Source: Microcoleus vaginatus WJT46-NPBG5 (GTDB taxonomy: Bacteria; Cyanobacteriota; Cyanobacteriia; Cyanobacteriales; Oscillatoriaceae). From it: a stretch of DNA of 64,000 nucleotides. Position numbers and translations under genes: made by a program. The notes beneath the pieces are model-generated. The model ran no database searches, was not told the DNA's origin, and worked only from the letters and a program-made list of their open reading frames with translations. The DNA is taken from positions 165,450-229,449 of the forward strand of contig JAHHHM010000007.1 in assembly GCA_019359355.1 (NCBI GenBank), written 5' to 3'. Shown one piece after another: positions 10,520 through 20,143 of this stretch (positions are counted from its first letter, which is position 1; each line of letters opens with the position of its first letter).

Positions 10520-11152
10520 GTGCCAAGAATCATCGCTATCATCAACGGTAAGGGAGGCGTCGGGAAAACCACGACGGCAGTCAATTTGGCTGCAGCCCTC
10601 TCAGAGAAGACACGGGTTCTTTTAGTCGATGCCGATCCGCAAGCATCTGCCTCTTGGTGGGTGGATCGCAGTGACGACGAAATGGGCTTCGATCTGTCTC
10701 GAAATACAGATCCCAAACTTTTGGGTCGTTTGCGGAAGGTAGAAGGCTACGAGATAGTCGTCGTAGATACGCCGCCGGCGCTGAGATCCGAAGCTTTAGC
10801 GGCGGTGGTGGCAAGTGCGGATTATGTGGTTTTGCCCACACCTCCAGCGCCGATGGATCTCGCTGTGCTGATTGAAACCGTACGGGAAGCCATCATGCCG
10901 GTGGGAACCGCCCATCGGGTGCTTCTAACTAGAGTGGATACGCGGAGTTTAGGAGAAGCACTAGAGGCTCAAAACACACTTCTCGAATTAGGAATCCCCG
11001 CTTGCAATGCCTTTGTTCGTGCCTATAAAGCCCACGAAAGAGCAGCGCTTGATGGAGTTCCGATTACAAAAGCGAAAGGAAAAAACGCACGAGAAGCTGA
11101 AGCAGATTATCGCCGCGTAGCAGAAGAAATACAGCGTGACTGGAGGAAATAA
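10520..11152 (+). CDS. mcdA: ParA-type ATPase, candidate McdA (carboxysome positioning)
   Basis: A 210-residue ParA/MinD ATPase with a GTG start and a weak ribosome site. It has a deviant Walker [12 protein letters not shown] with signature Lys11, the switch motif [11 protein letters not shown] and a Walker B region VVVDTPPA. No N-terminal DNA-binding domain is present, as in small partition ATPases that bind nucleoid DNA non-specifically. The next gene overlaps by one base (TAATG) and encodes a charged coiled-coil protein with a Trp close to its C-terminus. That combination matches published descriptions of Type 2 McdA/McdB pairs that space carboxysomes in beta-cyanobacteria. The alternative is a generic orphan ParA, possibly of plasmid origin. 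The ATPase family is certain; the McdA role is inference. Confidence 0.6.
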   Translation: MPRIIAIINGKGGVGKTTTAVNLAAALSEKTRVLLVDADPQASASWWVDRSDDEMGFDLSRNTDPKLLGRLRKVEGYEIVVVDTPPALRSEALAAVVASADYVVLPTPPAPMDLAVLIETVREAIMPVGTAHRVLLTRVDTRSLGEALEAQNTLLELGIPACNAFVRAYKAHERAALDGVPITKAKGKNAREAEADYRRVAEEIQRDWRK

Positions 11153-11799
11153 TGGCTAAAAAACGGCTAGCAGACTTGTTACATGAAGAAGCGGATAAAT
11201 TCCCTAATTCAGAAACTGAGGGAGTTGAAGAAGCTCAGGCTGATGAACTGATAGCAGAGGAAACTGAAACAGAAGACGAGGCTGAAACAGAAGAACATGA
11301 CGACACTCGCCCGAAACGCACAGCCCCAACCAAAGCTGAATTACAAGCCATTGTCACTGAATTAACGACCTCTCTAGCTTTAGCTCACCAAACAGTAGAT
11401 TCTCTACAGCAACAAATTGTTGACCTAGAGTCTGAGTTAGACATTCAAAAAGCATCCGTTGCTGACTTGCAGTCTGAATTGCACAAGCAAACAACATCCG
11501 TTAGTGATTTGCAGAAAAAGCTAGATCGCGCTCAGCAAAAGAAAAATGAATTTGAGGAAGCTAAAAAAGCAGCCTTGCAACTGGCAGACGCCAACTCAAA
11601 ACTCATTGAAGAAATCGAGACTATGAAAAAAGACAAGGAACCCGTTAAACAAAAAGAGAAGGAACCGGCTAAACCAAAAGACAGCGCAATCGTTAAAAAA
11701 CAAGAATTCACCAAAGTGCCAGGAAGATTTGAGCGGTTTGTTCTCCCCTTAAGTCAGGAGAAGGCAGACACTGGGACAAATAGTTGGATGCTTGACTAA
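11152..11799 (+). CDS. mcdB: Charged coiled-coil partner of ParA, candidate McdB
   Basis: This 215-residue protein starts in the stop codon of the ParA gene (TAATG), so it is translationally coupled to it. It begins [17 protein letters not shown], followed by a very acidic, probably disordered segment (20-55), a long coiled coil with 11-residue internal repeats (SVADLQSELHKQ, SVSDLQKKLDRA; about 60-150), a Lys/Glu/Pro-rich linker (155-185) and a C-terminal tail ending NSWMLD. A charged N-terminus, central coiled coil and an invariant C-terminal Trp are described hallmarks of McdB, which forms condensates and recruits McdA. There is no ParB HTH or CTPase motif. The assignment rests on architecture and gene order only. 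Confidence 0.55.
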   Translation: MAKKRLADLLHEEADKFPNSETEGVEEAQADELIAEETETEDEAETEEHDDTRPKRTAPTKAELQAIVTELTTSLALAHQTVDSLQQQIVDLESELDIQKASVADLQSELHKQTTSVSDLQKKLDRAQQKKNEFEEAKKAALQLADANSKLIEEIETMKKDKEPVKQKEKEPAKPKDSAIVKKQEFTKVPGRFERFVLPLSQEKADTGTNSWMLD

Positions 11800-11838
11800 A
11801 AGTTATACGGTTTTTGTTTTGAGGCGCTACAAATAGAA

Positions 11839-11869
11839 CCCCCCTACCTTTCTTTTAGGATGTGGGGGG
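11839..11869 (+). terminator. Hairpin after the ParA/coiled-coil operon
   Basis: CCCCCC and GGGGGG arms (11839-11844 and 11864-11869) enclose a 19-base loop 40 bases after the stop. No T tract follows, so termination is only suggested by position. Confidence 0.4.
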
Positions 11870-12085
11870 ATCTGTAGCCGGGGAAAAAGAAAATAGGATT
11901 AGTACCCTATCTGCCGGTGCCGGTGTTGGAACAATTAACCACAGATAAACGCAGCGCTATCATCTGGCATTAACATTAAATCACTTTACTTCTAAGAAAG
12001 AAAATTAAGTGACTACAAAAAATTCCTCCAGACGGTATGGAAACTATCAGGAGGAAATAATAAGTGACGAATTAAAGAAAGCTAA

Positions 12086-13186
12086 TTAAGCAGGATTGGC
12101 TTGCGCTCTTTTCTCAAGTAAACTGATAATCGCAGCTTTTTCTATCAGTCCGACAATCGCCCCATTTTCACGAATCACCGGCAGCTCAGTTAGCTGTTTC
12201 GTTTCCAGTAATGTTACAACTTCGAGTAACGATTGTTCTGGTTTAACTGCGGTATCAAATTCGATGGGTTTCATCAAGTCTTTTACTTGAGTTTGTGGCC
12301 ACTGATCAGTTGGAATTGCTTTCAAATCGTCAACCGAGATCGCGCCTAAAACTTGCCCTTCAGTATCGGTGACAAAAAACTTACGCCAAGTTGCTTTGCC
12401 AATGATGTACTCATTTGCCAATTCTCTGAGGGTCAATTCTGCCGGCACAATCGGACTATTCGGATTCACCGCATCTTCAGCCGTCAAACCGGCTAATTTA
12501 TCTTGCACTCTGGCAAACTGAGCAGAACGACCGGCATTTTGCAGCAAGAAGAAACCGATTAACAAATTCCAGAAGTTGCCGAACACTCCAGTAGCGATTG
12601 CAATCCAGCCAATAATTTGACCGACGCGGCTGGCAAACACAACACCTTTATAAGGATTGCCGGTGAACTTCCAGACTGCGGCTTTCAGGATATTGCCACC
12701 ATCAAGGGGTAAACCAGGAATCAGGTTAAAGGCAGCCAGGACTAAATTAATCGAAGCGAGAAGTCCCACAATCGCTGCAACCGGCCCTGTAAGACCGATG
12801 CCGGTGCCAATCGCGGTGAAGATACCAAATAGCATCAAACTAACTGCCGGCCCTGCAATGGCCACCCAGAACGCCTCTGCCGGTGTTTTTGACTCTCTTT
12901 CCAGACTTGCTAAACCACCAAACAGAAACAGCGTAATCGATTTAACTTCAATTCCCTGCTGCATGGCGACAAAACTATGTCCCAACTCGTGCGCTAACAC
13001 AGAAGCAAACAGCAACAGCGCCGCAACAAATCCCAAAATCCAGGGCATCGCGCCGCCCATTGCCGGAAATTGAGCTGCGAGTCCGCCACCATAGCTGAAC
13101 GTCACTAAGCCCAAAACTAAAAACCAGGAGAGATTCACAAAAAATGGAATCCCGAATAAGTTGCCTACGCGGATGTTGCCGTTCAT
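12086..13186 (-). CDS. Site-2 protease family (M50) membrane metalloprotease with CBS domains
   Basis: The 366-residue protein has the zinc motif HELGH (His66-Glu67-His70) in a transmembrane helix and the third ligand region LPGLPLDGGNILKA (Asp162), the standard S2P/Rip arrangement with an N-terminal helix before the active site. About six hydrophobic segments span residues 12-225. Two CBS-like repeats (about 245-366) form a C-terminal regulatory part (DLMKPIEFDT, LTELPVIRENGAIVGLI). The start is set by AAAAGGAG upstream of MNGNIRVGN; a longer frame lacks such a site. These proteases cut membrane-bound regulators such as anti-sigma factors; no candidate substrate is adjacent. Inner or thylakoid membrane. 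Confidence 0.9.
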   Translation of the reverse strand: MNGNIRVGNLFGIPFFVNLSWFLVLGLVTFSYGGGLAAQFPAMGGAMPWILGFVAALLLFASVLAHELGHSFVAMQQGIEVKSITLFLFGGLASLERESKTPAEAFWVAIAGPAVSLMLFGIFTAIGTGIGLTGPVAAIVGLLASINLVLAAFNLIPGLPLDGGNILKAAVWKFTGNPYKGVVFASRVGQIIGWIAIATGVFGNFWNLLIGFFLLQNAGRSAQFARVQDKLAGLTAEDAVNPNSPIVPAELTLRELANEYIIGKATWRKFFVTDTEGQVLGAISVDDLKAIPTDQWPQTQVKDLMKPIEFDTAVKPEQSLLEVVTLLETKQLTELPVIRENGAIVGLIEKAAIISLLEKRAQANPA

Positions 13187-13371
13187 TCTCGGCTCCTTTT
13201 TAGTACACATTGGAGAAGGAGAAGCTTGGTTTCGCCTCTCGACTTCTCCATTGTAACGAAGCGTAAACAAGGCTTTAAGTTTTCCACTAGCGTGGTTGCC
13301 GTCCCTTCAGGTTCGGTTTTGGGCATATAGCATGGGGCTTTTGATAGGGTATTTGCCAAAGCCCTAAATCA

Positions 13372-13540
13372 TCAAGGGGATTGCTGAGTACAAAATTCTT
13401 TTGCTAAACCATCAAACTGTTGAGCAGTGAATTCTAGAGTTTTATAACCTCCCCAAGTGGCAAGACCTGTACCCCCGACTAATAATGTACCCATCACCAG
13501 TGGACCCCCAACAATTGTCAGCTCATCGGGACCACAGATG
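13372..13540 (-). pseudogene. C-terminal relic of a small membrane protein, truncated by an IS630 fragment
   Basis: Reading from about 13540 down to a TGA at 13372-13374 gives a clean protein-like tail: PDELTIVGGPLVMGT, then GGTGLATWGGYKTLEF and a polar end QFDGLAKEFCTQQSP. There is no start; upstream the sequence turns into IS630 transposase coding sequence on the other strand. A hairpin with GGGCTTT/AAAGCCC arms follows the stop. The parent gene is not recognised. Confidence 0.5.
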
Positions 13541-13875
13541 GGTTAACATTTGAAGCTTTTATCTCTCAAAGACTTGTCCCGAAGCTTTGGAAGGGTGCCT
13601 GTGTGATTATGGATAACTCCTCCATCGACAAGGGGAAAGAAATTAAAGCTCTAAGTGAGGCAGCTGGAGCCATCTTAATTTACTTATCTCCCTATTCACC
13701 GGACTTCTCACCGATAGAAAACTGTTTTTCAAAAATCAAAAATACACTCCGCTCTATCGGTGCCCGTACTTATCCAGAGTTATTGAAAGCAATTGAAGAA
13801 GCCTTCTCTCAAGTCTCTTTAGAAGATCTAAAAAGCTGGTTCACTCATTGCTGTTATTGTACCTCACCAGCTTAG
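13530..13875 (+). pseudogene. IS630-family transposase, 5'-truncated
   Basis: About 115 codons of the C-terminal DDE catalytic domain remain. The second catalytic Asp is in VIMDNSSIDKGKEI and the last acidic residue in LSPYSPDFSPIENCFSKIK, both hallmarks of IS630/Tc1-type transposases. The frame is open upstream to about 13530 (DGLTFEAFISQRLVPKLW), where it meets the relic of another gene. The complete family protein is about 340 residues, so two thirds are missing and this copy cannot transpose by itself. Confidence 0.8.
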
Positions 13876-14259
13876 AAAACGCTGTCTATCCGACTGCTAC
13901 TACTAATAATTCTTTTTCCAACAGCCAAAGAGCAAATTTAAACAAATTTTGAAATGAGCAGCTGTTACTGGATTGAGTATCTACTAAGCTAAAGGGAATG
14001 AAGCAAATATCGTTTGTGTAGTGAGATCAGATAAGGTAGGAACAATGAAAGTATCGGATTTGGCGAAACCAACGATTTGTGGCAATGACCAGAGCGCGAG
14101 GCTGGGTTAGCTTAAGTGCAATTGCACAATGTTCCATGTATGAAAAGGTCGTTTTAATTTTCCCTTCCAGTATCCTAAACTTCAGGCAAAGCTCATAGAA
14201 TGTTAGATACGGGGGCATCATAGGAATCGTCTATTAAAACTAGTATCGTCTTCCCTACA
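13876..14259. other. Intergenic region, no feature seen
   Basis: The 384 bases between the IS630 remnant and the sensor kinase contain no convincing gene or hairpin. The kinase promoter should lie in its right end. Confidence 0.5.
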
Positions 14260-16467
14260 ATGAAAATTCATCAGTTTCGCCGAGTTAACGCGTTTCCATT
14301 ACAAATTGTTCTGATTATTCCCTTCATTCTCCAAATTCTTGGAGCCGTTAGTTTAGTAGGCTACTTGTCCTTTAAAAATGGACAGAGAGCAGTCAATGAC
14401 TTAGCAGAACAATTGATGGCTCGCACTAGCGATGTTGTGGGTGAACACCTGAAGTCCTATCTGGCAATTCCCCAAACCCTCAACCAAATCAATGCAGATG
14501 CCGTTCGTAGAGGAATGCTGGATGTGCGTGATCGCCAAACCGTTGGCAAGTATTTCTGGGATCAGATGCAGGCGTATGACTTCACTTACATTGGGATTGG
14601 CTTAACCACAGGCGAGGGGGTTGGAGCGGCTCGCTACGATGGCAAAACCATCACTATTGATGATTGGACTGCCAAACCTCCCAACAATGTGATTACCTAC
14701 GCCACTGACAACCAGGGCAATCGAACTCAAGTCAATGCTCGCTGGGATTACAGAAATGCGGATGAATCATGGTATACCCAGCCGATTGCTGCTGCTAGAC
14801 CGATCTGGGCGAGGATCATTACCGGCAATTATCCTACAGGTCCCTATATTGCAGCTTCTGCCAGTCGTCCCATCTATGATGCTCAAAACCGCTTGGTGGG
14901 AATGATTGCAATCGACCTTCATCTGCTGAAACTCAGTGATTTTTTACGCACTTTAGATATCAGTCAGTCTGGTCAAGTGTTCATTATGGAGCGAGATGGC
15001 ACTCTAATCGCTAACTCCATAACAGCACAGCCTTTTACCCTCGCCGGTCAAAAAATCCAGAGATTACAGGCGATCAATAGCCCTAATTCAACGATTCAGA
15101 GCATTGCCACCTACCTTCAAGTCTCCAAAGGGCTTCAGTCTATTACCCAATCCACAGCCTTTCAGCTTGAGGTGCAAGGAGAAAGACACTTTGTCAATGT
15201 TGTGCCCTGGCGCGACAACTATGGCTTAGATTGGCTTGTGGTCGTGAGTGTGCCAGAAAGCACATTTATGGGACAAGTCAATGCCAATGCGCGCACGACA
15301 ATCGCACTTTGTCTGAGCGCATTGGTTCTTGCTTGTGTGATGGGTGTGTTCACGTCTCGTTGGATTGCTCGTCCGATGCTTCGCCTAAATCAGGCAAGTG
15401 AGGCAATGGCCTCTGGCAATTTAGAGCAGACAGTGGAAACAAGCAGTATCCGAGAACTTAACACACTGTCTAATTCCTTTAACCACATGGCAGGGCAACT
15501 GCGCGGTTCTTTTGCTGCTTTAGAGAAAAGCAAGGAGGAATTGGAAGACCGGGTAGAAGAGCGCACAGCCGAACTCAAGAACACATTAGAGGAATTGCAG
15601 CGCACTCAATCTCAAGTGGTTCAAAGCGAGAAAATGTCAAGTCTTGGGCAGCTTGTCGCCGGAGTTGCCCACGAAATTAATAACCCGGTCAACTTCATTC
15701 ATGGCAACCTTACCCATGTGCAGGAATGTACCGAGAGTCTATTGGAGTTTGTGGAATTATATCAGCAGCATAATCCTAACCCTGCTCCTGAGATTCAATC
15801 GCTAGCTGAAGATATCGATCTAGAGTTTTTGCAAGAAGACCTACCAAAAATGCTGGCTTCTATGAAACTGGGAACCGAGCGCATTCGCCAGATTGTCCTC
15901 TCGTTGCGAAACTTCTCACGCATGGACGAAGCTGAGTTCAAAGCAGTTGATATTCACGAAGGGATTGACAGCACCCTGATGATTTTGCAACATCGCCTCA
16001 AAGCTACATCCGAACGACCAGCAATTGAACTGGTCAAAGATTATGCTGAACTGCCGCTCGTCGAGTGCTATGCCGGACAGCTCAACCAAGTATTTATGAA
16101 TATCTTAGTGAATTCAATTGATGCAATAGAAGAGAGTAATGCTGAGCGTACCTATCAAAATATTATAGAGCATCCCAATCGAATTACAATTCGCACATCA
16201 ACTGTGAATGCAGAATGGGTGAAAGTAGCGATTGCTGATAACGGGGTCGGTATTTCTAAAGAGATTCAACAACGAATATTTAATCCTTTCTTTACGACCA
16301 AACCGCTTGGAAAAGGTACTGGAATGGGGATGTCCATCAGTTACCAAATAATCATAGAGAAACATGGCGGCAAATTGGAGTGCTTTTCACTCCCCGGAGA
16401 AGGAACTGAGTTCACCATTCAGATTCCTCTTCGGCAACACGTTAATCGAGCAGTTAAGCTGGATTAA
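14260..16467 (+). CDS. Membrane sensor histidine kinase with dCache and HAMP domains
   Basis: The 735-residue protein has a transmembrane helix (about 14-38), a periplasmic dCache-type sensor (about 45-330; motifs YDFTYIGIG and ARPIWARIITG), a second helix (about 345-368), HAMP (about 370-425), a coiled coil, HisKA with H-box GVAHEINNP (His471) and HATPase with N box NILVNSIDA, G1 IADNGVGI and G2 GTGMGMSIS. It should sense an extracellular small molecule and autophosphorylate. There is no receiver domain or adjacent response regulator. Its kinase core (from EKMSSLGQ to the end) closely parallels that of the kinase at the left edge, including LRNFSRMDEAEFKAVDIHEG versus the equivalent stretch there, so the two are paralogues with exchanged sensor modules. 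Confidence 0.9.
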   Translation: MKIHQFRRVNAFPLQIVLIIPFILQILGAVSLVGYLSFKNGQRAVNDLAEQLMARTSDVVGEHLKSYLAIPQTLNQINADAVRRGMLDVRDRQTVGKYFWDQMQAYDFTYIGIGLTTGEGVGAARYDGKTITIDDWTAKPPNNVITYATDNQGNRTQVNARWDYRNADESWYTQPIAAARPIWARIITGNYPTGPYIAASASRPIYDAQNRLVGMIAIDLHLLKLSDFLRTLDISQSGQVFIMERDGTLIANSITAQPFTLAGQKIQRLQAINSPNSTIQSIATYLQVSKGLQSITQSTAFQLEVQGERHFVNVVPWRDNYGLDWLVVVSVPESTFMGQVNANARTTIALCLSALVLACVMGVFTSRWIARPMLRLNQASEAMASGNLEQTVETSSIRELNTLSNSFNHMAGQLRGSFAALEKSKEELEDRVEERTAELKNTLEELQRTQSQVVQSEKMSSLGQLVAGVAHEINNPVNFIHGNLTHVQECTESLLEFVELYQQHNPNPAPEIQSLAEDIDLEFLQEDLPKMLASMKLGTERIRQIVLSLRNFSRMDEAEFKAVDIHEGIDSTLMILQHRLKATSERPAIELVKDYAELPLVECYAGQLNQVFMNILVNSIDAIEESNAERTYQNIIEHPNRITIRTSTVNAEWVKVAIADNGVGISKEIQQRIFNPFFTTKPLGKGTGMGMSISYQIIIEKHGGKLECFSLPGEGTEFTIQIPLRQHVNRAVKLD

Positions 16468-17059
16468 TGTGTTGTAAGCACATAATGTTCGAGTTACTTC
16501 TTTACAGAAATCCTGTGGGCGAACTTGGCGTAAAGCTAGGAAAGCTGTCAACACGGCAAAGTAGGTGAAACCAAATCAGACAGGGATTTCTCCATAACTT
16601 GGTCATAAACCTCCTGAGCTTTCCCAATACTTAATTAACTCCTTGACTTTCCGCCTGCGTATTCCTCACGCGAACCCCTTACGTCGCTCACAGTCTATTC
16701 TCAATGGGGTAGAGCTGCGCTCACGGTGAGTCGAGGAAACACTTTTTTGATATTATACCATCTTAGTAAACAAATAAAACGCCTCTGCAACCCAGCATCC
16801 TCTCAGAAAAAAAAGCCCCAATACATTGTGGGTCTTGAGCTTAATTTAGTTTGGTATATCGGCATAGATATGGGACAGATACACGCACATCAACCATTGA
16901 TAAATATCGATGGGAATATAAGGAATAGATAAACAGTTACCCAATCTCCAATCCCCAATCCCCAATCCCCCATGCCCCTACCTTTAGGTTGGCGAAGCCT
17001 TGACCCTACCTTTAGGTTGGTGAAGCCTTGACCCATGATGCCCCATGCTCAATCCCTAA
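16468..17059. other. Intergenic region with repeat cluster
   Basis: No convincing gene. The right end carries the short tandem repeats and two 28-bp units annotated at 16939-17034. A 68-codon open frame at 16726 has no ribosome site and unlikely composition. Confidence 0.6.
16939..17034. repeat. CCCCAAT-type tandem repeats plus two 28-bp direct repeats
   Basis: Heptamers of the CCCCAAT kind (16948-16975) run into two tandem copies of a 28-bp unit (about 16977-17004 and 17005-17032) that differ by one base. The unit contains ACCTTTAGGT and GGCGAAGCC palindromic parts. Further copies occur at 20388 and 38739. Confidence 0.8.
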
Positions 17060-20000
17060 TTAAACAGAAAGGCTGATTTTAGAGCCGGTTGGCGTTTTAA
17101 TCACCTCAATTCGAGCCTGGAACGCCTCTTTGAATTGCGGCATATGAGTAACAGTGAGGATGCAAGCAAACTCAGGGGCGATGGCATTGATTGCAGAAAT
17201 CAAGCGATCGCATCCTTCTGCATCTTGGGTTCCGAAGCCTTCATCCACGATTAGCATTTGCAAGGCCGTGCCAGAACGGTGTGCCAGCAAACGGGCGAGG
17301 GCGAGACGAATGGCAAAGTTAATGCGGAAGGCTTCCCCGCCAGAGTAGGTTTCGTAAGGGCGTGTGCCACGGGCATCGGCAATCAAAATATCTAAGGTGT
17401 CGATGAGTTTACCGGCACTCTTAGAGGATGCTTTTTTGCTTTTACCGGCTCGTTGTGTCACAAACTGGATGTGCAACTGATTGGCACTCAACCTCGATAA
17501 AATTTGATTGGTTTCTGCTTCCAACTGGGGCAGCACATTCTCAATCATCAGCGCTTGAATGCCATTTTTGCCAAAGGCGGCGGCGAGTTCCTGATAGACG
17601 CGCTGTTGCCTGAGTCCGGTTTGCAACTGTTGCTGCTGTTCGCTCAATTGCCTCTGGAGGTTTTCAAGATGCTGCTGTTGTTGTTGCAAACGTCCCAAAC
17701 TCGCCAGCCGGCTATCTAGCTGAGTGCGTCGCGCTGATATCTGCTGTTCTAAAGATAGAATCTTGCTACCGGCATCGGGAGTTTCCAATAGCTGCCGGTT
17801 AATGCTTTCAATTTGATTGGCAATCCCTTGCCGGTCTTGATTTCGCACTTGCAGCCGGCTGGTTAATTCCTCTGCCCTAACAGACAGTTGCGGGTACTGT
17901 TCACGGGCAGATAGCAATTCTTGGTAACGCGCCAGCCAAGTTTGCGCCTTGCCTCTGGCTTCACTCACCGCTTTATGCACTTGCCGATCGTAACCGAGTT
18001 CAGCCAACTGCTGCTCAAGGGCGGCAATTTGTTGGGAGAATTCAGAAGTTGTTTGCTGCTGTTCGAGATCCTGGGTGAGTTGGGCAATTTGCGCTTGCAA
18101 TTCTGGCTTGCGGGCGTCAATTTGCGCTTGCCGGCGCGTTGCCGTTTTAATTTCCGCCTGCTTAATTTCCGCCCAGCGCCAGCGATCTACCTGTCCGCGA
18201 GTTAGGGCGTGATCTTTCTCGTCATAGTTAAGCTGTTGCAATTGCTGGTCAAGTTGTTGCAGTTCTGCATAAACCTCAGCCGCATAGGTGCCGGTGGATA
18301 GCGATCGCTCCAGCTTTTCTTTTTCCTCTGCTAATTGTTGCAGCCGGTGCCGGTGGGAAGTTGTGGCATCTAATTGTGCCTGCAAACTGCCCCGCCGTTC
18401 TCGCAGCGTGTCATAACCGGCCAGATCGTGGCTTAGCTGCTGATATTCCGTCCGCAGCACTTGAATTTCCCGTTCGGAAGTAGCTAGTTGCTCGCGCACC
18501 ACCCACAGTTGATTGAGAATTTCTTGCTGTTCCGCTTGATGTTTTTCCATCACCAAGTCCCAGTGATGTTCATCTAGCGGGCGATCGCACAAGGGACAGG
18601 GCGGAAATTGTGAATTCATCAGTGAAATCGCAGAATTTCCCCGACTTTCCTGCTCAACCGCTCCCTTTTGCAACATCAGCATTTTTTGCTCCATTTCTGA
18701 GAGCTTCATCTCATAATCTCGCTGATGCGCTTGCAGGCGTTCCATGAAACTGCGCCGTTCCAGTCCTTTTTCCCGCACGCGCTGCTGGTAAACGCGCTTT
18801 TTCTCCAAATCTTCCAACTGAACGCCCACTTCCATAATCGCTTGTTGCAGTTGTGGCTGGTGTTGTTGCTGTGTTTGCAGTTGGTAAGCTTGGTTATAAA
18901 CTTCTTCCAGACGGGCATTCATCCGTGCGTGGGCGCGTTCTAGTTCGGTTTGCAGACTGTTGCGACGCTGGATCAGGGGGGCAACTTGGGTTTGCAATTG
19001 ATCTAAACCGGCCAGTCGATCCCGCGCTTGTTGCAATTGAGCCATGCCGGCTTCTATTTCTGGGGCTTGTTTCAGGGTTTGCTGAATTTCTTCTTCCTGT
19101 TGCAACAAGGCGTCTAACTGGGCTTTTGCTGAGGAAATTTGGCCGCCCAGGTAAGACAAATGTTGCGTAAGCTGTTGTTGCACTTGCTGCCGGCGTTCTT
19201 GAATATCTTGGTGGGTTTGCCACTTGGAAACTTGAATTTCTTCTTGGGCTTGCAGTTGCAAAAATTGGGCGTAGCCGGCATCAATTTGTTGTTGCTGTTG
19301 TAAAAGTGCTTCTAATTCTTGTTGTCGCCGGCGCGTGGTGGCAAGTTCTTGTTGCAAGCGATCGCATTCGCTGCTGAGTTGATCATATTGCTGCCGGTGC
19401 CATACTTGCTGTTGTTGCCACGTTTGCCGCTGGTGCTGTTGAGCTTGCAGTTGTTGCAATTGTTGCCGATCACTATCTTGTTCGTGATGCAACTGAGCGA
19501 TGATTTCTTCAAGTTGAGTGAGTTCTTGAGCAATTGCCGGCTTGACTTGCAGTTGCGCCTGAATTGATTGCAAACTCTGCTCTAATACTTCTATCTGACC
19601 TTTAAATTGGCGCGAACGATCTTTTGCCTGCTCTGCCAATTCGTCATAATGGTTGAGTTTGAGCAACTCTGCTAAAATTTCTTTGCGTTCGGTGGGACGC
19701 TTGAGCATGAATTCATCAGCTCGACCTTGGCGCAGATACGCAGAGTTAATAAATGTCTCGTAGTCGAGTTTCAAATGTTGGATAATTTTCTCTTGCGTTG
19801 CCCGAACGCCGCGCTCGGTTAACGCCCGAAAACCGTCTCCGGTGGCGATTTGAAATTCTAATCCTGATGCGTGTCCTCGCTGCCGGCTGCGTATGATGCG
19901 ATAGATTTGATCGTTATTCTGGAAGGTAAAATCGACACGGGCTTCTTTGGCTCCCATGTGGATGATATCGTCTTCCGAGGCGGCGCGGCTTTGACCCCAA

Positions 20001-20143
20001 ATTGACCAGGCGATCGCTTCGAGGAGGGATGATTTACCGGCACCATTCGGGCCACAAATGCAAGCGGTGTGAAGGCCGGCAAACTCTAGGGTTGCGTCAG
20101 AGTAACTTAGAAAGTTTTTTAGGATCAGTTGATGCGGAATCAT
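17060..20143 (-). CDS. sbcC: SbcC, ATPase subunit of the SbcCD nuclease
   Basis: A 1027-residue Rad50/SbcC SMC-like ATPase. The N-terminal half-domain has Walker A GPNGAGKSS (about 32-40) and the Q-loop region; long coiled coils rich in Gln/Leu flank a zinc-hook CPLC near residue 515; the C-terminal half has signature TYSGGEAFRINFAIRLAL and Walker B LQMLIVDEGFGTQD. With SbcD it cleaves hairpins and protein-blocked DNA ends. The partner sbcD is not adjacent in this window. The many Gln codons make the complementary strand poly-pyrimidine-like and create spurious frames. Length and motifs are complete. Confidence 0.93.
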   Translation of the reverse strand: MIPHQLILKNFLSYSDATLEFAGLHTACICGPNGAGKSSLLEAIAWSIWGQSRAASEDDIIHMGAKEARVDFTFQNNDQIYRIIRSRQRGHASGLEFQIATGDGFRALTERGVRATQEKIIQHLKLDYETFINSAYLRQGRADEFMLKRPTERKEILAELLKLNHYDELAEQAKDRSRQFKGQIEVLEQSLQSIQAQLQVKPAIAQELTQLEEIIAQLHHEQDSDRQQLQQLQAQQHQRQTWQQQQVWHRQQYDQLSSECDRLQQELATTRRRQQELEALLQQQQQIDAGYAQFLQLQAQEEIQVSKWQTHQDIQERRQQVQQQLTQHLSYLGGQISSAKAQLDALLQQEEEIQQTLKQAPEIEAGMAQLQQARDRLAGLDQLQTQVAPLIQRRNSLQTELERAHARMNARLEEVYNQAYQLQTQQQHQPQLQQAIMEVGVQLEDLEKKRVYQQRVREKGLERRSFMERLQAHQRDYEMKLSEMEQKMLMLQKGAVEQESRGNSAISLMNSQFPPCPLCDRPLDEHHWDLVMEKHQAEQQEILNQLWVVREQLATSEREIQVLRTEYQQLSHDLAGYDTLRERRGSLQAQLDATTSHRHRLQQLAEEKEKLERSLSTGTYAAEVYAELQQLDQQLQQLNYDEKDHALTRGQVDRWRWAEIKQAEIKTATRRQAQIDARKPELQAQIAQLTQDLEQQQTTSEFSQQIAALEQQLAELGYDRQVHKAVSEARGKAQTWLARYQELLSAREQYPQLSVRAEELTSRLQVRNQDRQGIANQIESINRQLLETPDAGSKILSLEQQISARRTQLDSRLASLGRLQQQQQHLENLQRQLSEQQQQLQTGLRQQRVYQELAAAFGKNGIQALMIENVLPQLEAETNQILSRLSANQLHIQFVTQRAGKSKKASSKSAGKLIDTLDILIADARGTRPYETYSGGEAFRINFAIRLALARLLAHRSGTALQMLIVDEGFGTQDAEGCDRLISAINAIAPEFACILTVTHMPQFKEAFQARIEVIKTPTGSKISLSV

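Noticed and set aside
16726..16932. 68-codon plus frame upstream of sbcC region
   Set aside because: GTG start without a ribosome site, unlikely composition, located in repeat-bearing intergenic DNA.
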